NCBI GenBank assembly: GCA_964604955.1
Contig: CAZSBE010000045.1
Coordinates: forward strand, 1-23,551
DNA: 23,551 nt
Reading direction: 5' to 3'
Source of the DNA: JALGWA01 sp964604955
Lineage (GTDB): Bacteria; Arandabacterota; Arandabacteria; Arandabacterales; JALGWA01
Below the pieces are notes generated by a model that worked only from the letters and a program-made list of their open reading frames with translations, was not told the DNA's origin and ran no database searches. Below, piece after piece: positions 7,632 to 14,323 of this stretch (the stretch's first letter is position 1; each line of letters begins with the position of its first letter). The position numbers and the translations under genes are program-made.

Positions 7632-9791
7632 TTATCTCAGCAGCATTACTTTCCTAGTCAGCGTGGTATCCCCGAAGGCGAAGCGGCAGAAGTAGACCCC
7701 CGGCGGCAGGTCCCTGCCTTCGGAATCCCTGCCGTACCAGAAGAAGTCTGCCTTCTTCGCCTCTTCCGTTGTCATGCTGAACACGTTCCGCCCCGTGACG
7801 TCGAATATGGTTATGTCCACCGCAGCGGCCGCCGGCAGGTTGAGCGCCATCCTCGTTCGCTCCGTAAACGGGTTGGGAAACACCTCTACCGGGCTTCCGG
7901 CGACAGGCTCCCGGGGGATTCTCGAACTCGTGTCAATGACGGCGTCGATATCCCTGGGATCGACACGCGCGTAGAGATCGGGCCGGTCCGTCTCGAAGCT
8001 GCCGTGCTCCATGAAGTGGAAATTGTAGTAAGGGAGTATGGCAGTGGCCTTGCTCTCCGGATTCACAATCTCCATGAACCCCATGTTTATGGCCTCGCCG
8101 CAGATAAGACACGGGTAAATGCCGTTCATGTACCAGTGGATGATGTATGTCGAGTCCGGTCTCTCTCCCTCCGGAAGGCTGGCTATGATGGTGTGCATAG
8201 CAGTCGCGAGCTGCGGCCCGTCGGGAACGCCGCTTCCATCCGAATCATAGACGCCCGGGTCATATCCGAAGTGGGCCTCTTCAACGTCTTTGAGGCCGTC
8301 GCCGTCGCCGTCATCTTCGATTTCAAGCCAGTGCGCGTGGCCGTCTCCGGTCAGCGCCGTGTTCAATAGAACGGGCAGCACCCGGCCGTCGTTGACCGTG
8401 CCGTCGTATCTGGCCGAACCGTGGGCCAGGTAGTGAAGCCCTATATAAGGGATGTAAAGCGAAAGCCCTTCTGCCGGGTTCACCACCTCGACCCCGCCCA
8501 TGTTGAAGACTGCGCCGCATATCTCGCAGGTCTCGATGCCCCTGAAGTCCCATTCCACGATATAGGGTTCTGTCTCCGACGGGGTTCGCGAAACCTGGGC
8601 CAGCGCGTCCACGAGGTCTTCGAAGTACTGCGGACCGTCCTTCACCGAATCGCCGTCGCTGTCGGGGTTCGCCTGGTCGGTGCCAAGATATATCTCCTCC
8701 TCCGGAAAGAGCCCATCGCTGTCGGCATCGCCTTCGTACGTGAGGTAATGGGATTCATCTTCGGCCAGCAGCACCCGCTTGAGGGCTGAAAGGTCCACGC
8801 GGCCGTCATGCACCGATCCCATGTAAGAGAGGCAGCCGTGCTCGAGATAGTGAAGCCCGATAATGGGAAACTCCATCTGGATGCCGCGCTCGGGATTGAA
8901 GATGTGGACGTTGCCCATGTTTATGTACTCCGAGCACACGTCGCAAGTCTCTCCCCCATACATGTACTCGAAGAACTTGTAGGGCCGGTCAGTTTGCGGT
9001 GTATCGGGCAGGGCCGCTACGAGGTCGCTGAGGACACGGGCCAGGTGGACGCCGTCCGGGAGCGTGTCGCCAGGAGTGTAGGCGCACCGCCAGTCATAAC
9101 CCGCCAGGATCTCCTCGGCATGGGCCAGGTAGTCGCCGTCGACATCGTCGGGGACGCCCAGCCAGTGAGGATCATCTCCCTTTGCGGGGTTCGGCAGCAG
9201 TAACATGGCCGCGATCCCGGCCGCCGCCGGCAGCGCGGCGCGCTGCAGCACCTGGAGCATGGGCGCGGTTCTGCCCGCCCCACCCACTGATAAATGTCTG
9301 TCAATCGCCGGGGCGGCGCCGAAGAGCCTCACGCATTCCCGGTATGTGTCCCTGTAGTCTCGAAGAAGCGCCGGCGTCACCCTGCATCCACGGCATGCCC
9401 AGTGAAACAGTATGCGCTGGTCCCGCGGGTCAAGGCCGTTCCGGGAGTATGGCTTCCGGATGAACTCCTCCACGCAGCATGAAGGGTACCCGAACATGAA
9501 GCCCTTGAAGCTGGTCTCACCCGCCGAGGACGACAGTCGCGTCCGGTTGAAACGGGATGCATAGAGGTCCAGCGCGGGCCTCCGCGTTGAGAACACTGTC
9601 TGCCGCACTCTCTTTCCGAAGAGCGTCCGGCGCTCGAGAGGCTCGACAGTGAGGCCGGCCTGGCGGAGGAGGTCGATATGTTCCGCCGAGAGCCCGTGCT
9701 CCCACCGGCTCAATCGCTTGATGCCGCGCCTCGTGAGAAGCGCCAGATACGCAAGCTCGAAGGGCATCGAGGAAAGGTGTCGCTCGTCCAT
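7632..9791 (-). CDS. Fusion protein: Cys-motif N-domain, membrane segment, three CxxC/HxxxHG repeats, FlgD-like C-domain
   Basis: 719 residues. Residues 1-~160 contain FGYPSCCVEEF (C105, C106) and HWACRGC (130-136), resembling DUF483-type proteins as I remember them. A hydrophobic helix (~184-200) follows. Three repeats come next, each with a Ca-loop-like acidic segment and CxxC...NMG...NP...HxxxHG. The CxxC motifs start at 283, 422 and 561 (exact 139-residue period), and the His pairs at 314/318, 453/457 and 592/596, always 31 residues after the first Cys. Acidic loops are at 355-386 and 493-525; the first unit's is degenerate. The C-terminus (~635-719) is a FlgD/type-A-like domain (FPNPF, ITIFDVTGRNV, PPGVYFCRF). 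GGAGGTGA fixes ATG 9791 as the start. It is second in an operon with the gene at 9820. Function unknown; metal binding is inferred from the Cys/His pattern. Confidence 0.85.
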   Translation of the reverse strand: MDERHLSSMPFELAYLALLTRRGIKRLSRWEHGLSAEHIDLLRQAGLTVEPLERRTLFGKRVRQTVFSTRRPALDLYASRFNRTRLSSSAGETSFKGFMFGYPSCCVEEFIRKPYSRNGLDPRDQRILFHWACRGCRVTPALLRDYRDTYRECVRLFGAAPAIDRHLSVGGAGRTAPMLQVLQRAALPAAAGIAAMLLLPNPAKGDDPHWLGVPDDVDGDYLAHAEEILAGYDWRCAYTPGDTLPDGVHLARVLSDLVAALPDTPQTDRPYKFFEYMYGGETCDVCSEYINMGNVHIFNPERGIQMEFPIIGLHYLEHGCLSYMGSVHDGRVDLSALKRVLLAEDESHYLTYEGDADSDGLFPEEEIYLGTDQANPDSDGDSVKDGPQYFEDLVDALAQVSRTPSETEPYIVEWDFRGIETCEICGAVFNMGGVEVVNPAEGLSLYIPYIGLHYLAHGSARYDGTVNDGRVLPVLLNTALTGDGHAHWLEIEDDGDGDGLKDVEEAHFGYDPGVYDSDGSGVPDGPQLATAMHTIIASLPEGERPDSTYIIHWYMNGIYPCLICGEAINMGFMEIVNPESKATAILPYYNFHFMEHGSFETDRPDLYARVDPRDIDAVIDTSSRIPREPVAGSPVEVFPNPFTERTRMALNLPAAAAVDITIFDVTGRNVFSMTTEEAKKADFFWYGRDSEGRDLPPGVYFCRFAFGDTTLTRKVMLLR

Positions 9792-9796
9792 GGCTC

Positions 9797-9804
9797 TCAC
9801 CTCC
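9797..9804 (-). promoter_or_regulatory. Shine-Dalgarno that decides the start at 9791
   Basis: GGAGGTGA on the minus strand lies five bases before ATG 9791. The upstream in-frame GTG at 9800 is part of this ribosome binding site and so is not the start. Confidence 0.85.
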
Positions 9805-9819
9805 AGCGAGGGACGGATA

Positions 9820-11676
9820 CTACCTGAACATGCTCTTTATCTTACCCCATGTCGTCGGCACGGTTCGCGTCGGCCCGCCGCAGGGAGGGCTGACGTACTC
9901 GCCGCACACGCCTCCGGGGAAGATCAGAGTGACGTTATAGGTGTTACCCCTGCACGTCGTGATCCCGATCCGGCCGGTGTCCCAGTTCTCGGCAACCCGA
10001 ATCTGGCCCGGACCGGTCGCGGTGACATGGCACACCGCGGGGATCTTAAGCCCGCCGCCATGGCACTCATTCCATGTCTGCACAACGCGATCCCAGGGGT
10101 GGACAATGCTCCCTATCGTGGCGTCGCTGCAGCTTATGAACGCCATGCTCCCCCAGTCAGCGGGCCACACCATGGAGTATTCGAAGGCCTGGAATTCAGG
10201 GAAGTCGAAGAACACGGGATAGACCGTGACATCGCACGAGTCCGTACACTGCTGTATGTCTCTGCAGTTATCGACGTGCGGCGTATCACCCGTGCACTTG
10301 TGCCAGTAAGCATGGGGCCGCACGTGTATGGCCACCTTGGCCAGCTGCACCTTCGTTCTTTCCTCGATCCTCGTGGTGCGCGTCTCATCGCCCTTGACAG
10401 AGCATGAGTTTACAATGGTCTGGAAGTCATCCGCTGCGTAGCCAACTCTCGTTGTGAGCTCCACGCTGTCGCGCGCGCCGCCCGGAAGCACCCCCGCATC
10501 CCATGTTACGGTGCGCGGCCCGGAGTCATACGCGCCGCCGTCGGAGGCGGATACGAAGTGTGACAGCGAAGACAGGTAATCCACGACCACCACGTTATTG
10601 ACGGCGGCGGCGTTGTCGGCATTGTCGAAGGTGATAGTGTAGACTATGTAGTCCCCGACCGGCACCATTTCATCGACTCCCACGTTGTCATCCTTGCTCA
10701 GGCCGAGGGGCGCGAATTCCTCGACGCATACCATGGTCGAATCGGATGCCGTGCTCTCCGGTGACTCATTGCAGCCGATCACGGCCGTAACCGGCAGAAT
10801 AGTCCCGGGAAGGGTCTCCTGTTTGACGCGCACGGTCATCTGCACCGAACCCGTCGCACCCACGGGCAGGATCCCGATGTTCCACCTGACGCGGCCCCCG
10901 TAGATCTGCGTGCCGCCCGAGCTCACGTAAAGGAGCGCGGTACCGGGTGAGTAGGCGCAGGTGAGGACGGTGCCGTTCACGGTCCCCGGATTCGCCGTGT
11001 TGCCGTATGAGATCGTGTAGGTCATGTCATCGCCGACGAAGATGCACCCACTCCCGACACTGGACTCTATGGCGACATCGAGCGCGACATAGGGCGGCGG
11101 CTCCTCGCAGGGATCCATCCCCGCCTCACCGCAGACTCCGGCGCAGAAGGACATCGTCGGATAGTCCTCGTCGAAGTTACAGTCTATGATCTCCACCGTA
11201 TTGGTCCCCGGATGGACATCAACACATATGAGCCCGGGCTCATTGCTCGCTATCCAGCCCCACCCGGGGATGACCGCAGATTCCATATGGCAGTGCGTCC
11301 AGGCATGGGCAATGCCGTCCCCCGACCATGCTATCTGCCCGATCACCAGGTCGCTGCAGGAAGTGAAGAAACAGCTTCCCGAGCCCGGCCATACCAGCCC
11401 GTAGTGGGCGCCGGTGTAGCCGGTGAGGCCGAAGAACACGGGAAAGAAGTCTATGTCGCCGCAGCCTGCATAGGTCGTCACGATTTCGCCGCAGTAGGAG
11501 ATCACGGGAAACGCCTTCGTGCAGGTCCTGTTCTCATGCGACAAGACGTGCACCGCGACTTTCCCGTCGGGGTTCATGCCGGCATGAGCGCATGACGCGA
11601 AGAGGACAGCTAGCGCGAATACGGCAAGCGACATTGGTCTCACGCGAGCCCCACGATGAGTTGCGCTCCCAGCCAC
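9820..11676 (-). CDS. Secreted protein: two Cys-rich domains flanking two DUF11 repeats
   Basis: 618 residues with a signal peptide (hydrophobic ~15-28, likely cleavage after AHA at 32). Two copies of an unnamed Cys-rich domain lie at ~38-190 and ~447-600. They share V-A-[VI]-H-V, a Cys triplet (52/62/72; 461/471/481), [FY]PVFF, SCSD, WxxCH, GVCG and PC in the same order. Between them are two DUF11-like repeats (~197-318 and ~323-440: MTYTISYGN, VRWNIGILP; IVYTITFDN, VTWDAGVLPGG). DUF11 domains are found in cell-surface proteins. Unlike its neighbours it has no FlgD-like C-domain and ends TTWGKIKSMFR. The start is GTG with GGAGGGGG six bases upstream. It is the first gene of an operon with the gene at 7632-9791, 28 bp apart. 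Function unknown, probably structural or adhesive. Confidence 0.85.
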   Translation of the reverse strand: MAGSATHRGARVRPMSLAVFALAVLFASCAHAGMNPDGKVAVHVLSHENRTCTKAFPVISYCGEIVTTYAGCGDIDFFPVFFGLTGYTGAHYGLVWPGSGSCFFTSCSDLVIGQIAWSGDGIAHAWTHCHMESAVIPGWGWIASNEPGLICVDVHPGTNTVEIIDCNFDEDYPTMSFCAGVCGEAGMDPCEEPPPYVALDVAIESSVGSGCIFVGDDMTYTISYGNTANPGTVNGTVLTCAYSPGTALLYVSSGGTQIYGGRVRWNIGILPVGATGSVQMTVRVKQETLPGTILPVTAVIGCNESPESTASDSTMVCVEEFAPLGLSKDDNVGVDEMVPVGDYIVYTITFDNADNAAAVNNVVVVDYLSSLSHFVSASDGGAYDSGPRTVTWDAGVLPGGARDSVELTTRVGYAADDFQTIVNSCSVKGDETRTTRIEERTKVQLAKVAIHVRPHAYWHKCTGDTPHVDNCRDIQQCTDSCDVTVYPVFFDFPEFQAFEYSMVWPADWGSMAFISCSDATIGSIVHPWDRVVQTWNECHGGGLKIPAVCHVTATGPGQIRVAENWDTGRIGITTCRGNTYNVTLIFPGGVCGEYVSPPCGGPTRTVPTTWGKIKSMFR

Positions 11677-11762
11677 TCGTTACCCCCTCCCTCCCCGATC
11701 CGGATCGCCGCGGGGTCAGCGCATCAGGCCGGTAGGTCTCAGCGGTCAAGGGTCCGGCCCGG

Positions 11763-11786
11763 TTGTGCATTTCAAGACCTGACCCC
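11763..11786 (+). repeat. Dispersed 24-bp repeat, copy C
   Basis: Perfect copy 18 bp past the stop codon of the M6 protease gene. It is followed at once by GGGGTCAG, which makes a 16-bp palindrome (11779-11794). Confidence 0.9.
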
Positions 11787-11794
11787 GGGGTCAG
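11779..11794. repeat. 16-bp perfect palindrome CTGACCCCGGGGTCAG
   Basis: The CTGACCCC end of repeat copy C is joined head-to-head with an inverted GGGGTCAG. In the minus-strand transcript it can fold as a hairpin just after the M6 protease stop codon (11805) and could protect or terminate the 3' end. There is no T-run after it in that direction. Confidence 0.7.
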
Positions 11795-11804
11795 ACCCCA
11801 ATTT

Positions 11805-13964
11805 TTACCGGAGCAGGGTCACCTTGCCAGTGCTCGCCTTTTCGGGCGTTATGAGTCTATAGAAGTATATGCCTGAGCACACGGTGTTGCCATGGGAGTC
11901 GGTACCATCCCAGACCACCGAGTGCCGCCCTGCGTCGAACACCCTGTCGGCGACCTTCATAATGCACCGGCCTTTGATGTCGTAGATCGCGATGGCTATG
12001 TGCGTGCGCCGCTCGAGCGCGAACGAAAGCGTGGTCTCCTGCCTGAACGGGTTGGGCCGGGCGTACGCGACAACATCCGGTGCGGGCGTCTCCGGCACAC
12101 CCGCGCAGACGAGCGTGTCGTACACGGCGCGGATCATGTAATTGCCCGCCGCGCCCCCGTCCGGAGAGAAGTTGCCCAGATAGTAGTACATGGTCCGGCC
12201 CGACCAGGGCGAGTCGTTGTCCGAGCAGATCTGCGAGTTGTTGTAGTCTATGTAGACGGCCCAGAAGCTCCCCGAATCGACGATGACGGTGTCGCCCAGG
12301 GCATCGCAATAGGTCCACTCGACCGGGCTCGCCGAGGTCGTCGTATGCACCGGCGTGAGCGCGCTCCCCGGAGTGCCGCCCGTGCCCGAGTCATCCCATA
12401 TCTGCCACTGGAAGTCAGGGAAGTAGACGTTGCCACTCATTATCCTGAGGCCCCGAACCTGCGCGGGGTATCTCGCCGGCGTGCACCTCACGGCGAAGCC
12501 GCTGTTGGCACTCCCGAAACTGTACAGGATGTTGTAGTAGTTGTCGTCGTATACGCACTGCGGGTGGCGGGGCGAGCCCTCCAGGAAAATATCGGCGAAG
12601 AGCCCGTTGGACGCGACGTTGAAGTTCTTCACCGTAACGCCCGAGGAGAATCCCTCGTTGGTATAGGACGACGGCGAGCTCGTGGGGCTGAACTCCACCC
12701 CGGCATATGGATACATGTCGCCGCGGTCGCCGTAGTTGAATGCAGTCCCGCAATCGAGATGATAGGAGTTATCAGGCTGCTCGAGCGCCACCATGAGGTT
12801 ATAGTTGGACGGGCACCCCGTGCCGTTCTCGCAGTCGTTCTCCATGTACTGGTCGTCGTCGACGTGATAGATGAGAACGCCGCGCTTCACGAGGCTCCGG
12901 TCGAAACCGTAGGCCGAGTCCCTCAACTCCACGAGGAAGTACTCGCTGCTCTGCATGTCGGTTCCGATTCTGAAGACGTGAGGATTGGTTTCGAGACGCC
13001 ACAGCGTCCCCACCGACCCCGGGCTCCCGGTAACGTTACCGGGATTGGTGATCCAGCCCATCTTCATCTTCGACCAGGCGCACATATGGCTGGGGCTGTC
13101 AGGAGACACCACGTCGCCGCCCCAGCCGCCGAATGACATCAGGCCCCAGGCGCCTATTCCCCAGCCCGTCGTTCCGCCGCAGTAGCGCCCCACGTCATAG
13201 AGGTCCGGAAGCCCGAGGGCGTGCCCGTACTCGTGACAGTAGACGCCGATCTGGACGTGGGTCAGCGGCGCGGTGGACTGGAGCTCGGGGACGCACATAT
13301 AGGTGTCAATGGTGACACCATCATATGACCTGGCCGTTCCGCCCATCTGGCTTATCTTGCTCTTATGGCTCTGGATGTCGTTGGTGTTGAGGCTGGTCTC
13401 ATTGCCCTCGTGCGAGTGGACGATGTACATGGACTCCACCTCGCCGTCGCCGTCATTGTCATAGAGCGCGAAGTTGCACCCGGCGGTCTCGGCGGCGTCC
13501 ACGGCTTCCTCCACGAGCTTGGCCGCGTTCTGCGGATAAGTGCCCCAGCCTTTCTGGCCGTTTCCGTAGTAGTCCCGGCTCTGGCTCGCCGTGTACCAGC
13601 CATAGGTGTTCCCCGAGAGCGTCAGGTTGCCGTAGGAAATCTCTGTGTAGTAGTCGTTGATAGAGCCCGTTGCCCACGGCCCGAACGCCATGTTGTCGAA
13701 TGAGGCGGATGAGTAGGTGTAACCCGAGTCGGTGAACTGGATGCAGATGACGAGCATCTTGTACGCCCCCGAATGGCCGAGGGGAGGGATCGGTCCGGGG
13801 GCGTCGACATACGCCGGAGGCGGCGCGAACAGCGCATCCGAAAGAGGCGCGCCCGCCCGCCGCGCTTTCTCGAGCGCTTTCGGCGAGTGCGGCATGGCTC
13901 CGGCCGGGAGCGCGGCCAGCGCGATAAGCGCCGTCATGGCGAGAACGGCCAGCACGGTCTTCAT
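11805..13964 (-). CDS. Secreted M6-family (immune inhibitor A-like) metalloprotease with FlgD-like C-domain
   Basis: 719 residues. A signal peptide (1-~23, cleavage near AGA) is followed by a short propeptide-like stretch and an M6 protease domain (~65-450). Its zinc motif is HEYGHALGLPD (H244, E245, H248, D254), with a downstream WGLMSFGGWGG Met-turn-like segment. An acidic Ca-like loop (YDNDGDGEVESMY, 168-180) precedes it. A beta-rich region (~475-620) and a FlgD-type domain (~632-719: ARPNPF, IAIYDIKGRCIMKV, VVWDGTDSHG, SGIYFYR) complete it. M6 proteases are secreted endopeptidases that degrade extracellular proteins. Start ATG 13964 has GGAAGGG upstream. The gene stands alone, with 357 bp in front of it, and is bracketed by inverted repeat copies C and D. 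Confidence 0.93.
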   Translation of the reverse strand: MKTVLAVLAMTALIALAALPAGAMPHSPKALEKARRAGAPLSDALFAPPPAYVDAPGPIPPLGHSGAYKMLVICIQFTDSGYTYSSASFDNMAFGPWATGSINDYYTEISYGNLTLSGNTYGWYTASQSRDYYGNGQKGWGTYPQNAAKLVEEAVDAAETAGCNFALYDNDGDGEVESMYIVHSHEGNETSLNTNDIQSHKSKISQMGGTARSYDGVTIDTYMCVPELQSTAPLTHVQIGVYCHEYGHALGLPDLYDVGRYCGGTTGWGIGAWGLMSFGGWGGDVVSPDSPSHMCAWSKMKMGWITNPGNVTGSPGSVGTLWRLETNPHVFRIGTDMQSSEYFLVELRDSAYGFDRSLVKRGVLIYHVDDDQYMENDCENGTGCPSNYNLMVALEQPDNSYHLDCGTAFNYGDRGDMYPYAGVEFSPTSSPSSYTNEGFSSGVTVKNFNVASNGLFADIFLEGSPRHPQCVYDDNYYNILYSFGSANSGFAVRCTPARYPAQVRGLRIMSGNVYFPDFQWQIWDDSGTGGTPGSALTPVHTTTSASPVEWTYCDALGDTVIVDSGSFWAVYIDYNNSQICSDNDSPWSGRTMYYYLGNFSPDGGAAGNYMIRAVYDTLVCAGVPETPAPDVVAYARPNPFRQETTLSFALERRTHIAIAIYDIKGRCIMKVADRVFDAGRHSVVWDGTDSHGNTVCSGIYFYRLITPEKASTGKVTLLR

Positions 13965-14323
13965 TGAGATTACCCTTCCTTTCGGGCGGGCACGTCAGGG
14001 TCCCACCTAGGTCCTTGGCACAATTGAAGATAGCAAGCCGTACGGGAAAGACTCGAAAGCCACCTGCGAACGGGGCGGCTAGAAATCTACCACCTCGCTC
14101 CGGCTTAAGGAGGCTCCCTGCCCAGCCCGACAGCGACTTCCATGTGCCGGTTTACAATAGCGAGGATATCTGTAATACAATTCTGCTTGCTGTTAGCTTA
14201 CCACAGGTCGCTAACCACGTCAAGTTGATGAATTTACCGATGGGGTCAGGTCTTGAAATGCACAATCCGGTGCGGCCCCAGGATCTCGGACCAAAAGGGG
14301 TGGCCTGTTTGGGCTCGCGCCCG
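13965..14323. other. Intergenic gap (359 bp) upstream of the M6 protease
   Basis: It holds inverted repeat copy D and an AT-richer stretch (about 14150-14240). A weak minus-strand promoter candidate, TTGACG (14218-14223) -17 bp- TAAGCT (14195-14200), would give a leader of about 230 nt for the protease gene; its -10 is poor. No gene was seen. Confidence 0.5.
14242..14265 (-). repeat. Dispersed 24-bp repeat, copy D (inverted)
   Basis: Perfect copy in the opposite orientation to A, B1, B2 and C, 58 bp past the stop codon of the membrane protein gene ending at 14324. Its 29-bp core (14238-14266) is the exact reverse complement of 7602-7630. Confidence 0.92.

Noticed and set aside
11892..13136. 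414-codon plus-strand ORF
   Set aside because: Antisense shadow of the M6 protease gene with no domain signal.
2451..14265. CRISPR array
   Set aside because: The 24-bp repeats are kilobases apart, in both orientations, with genes rather than spacers between them.
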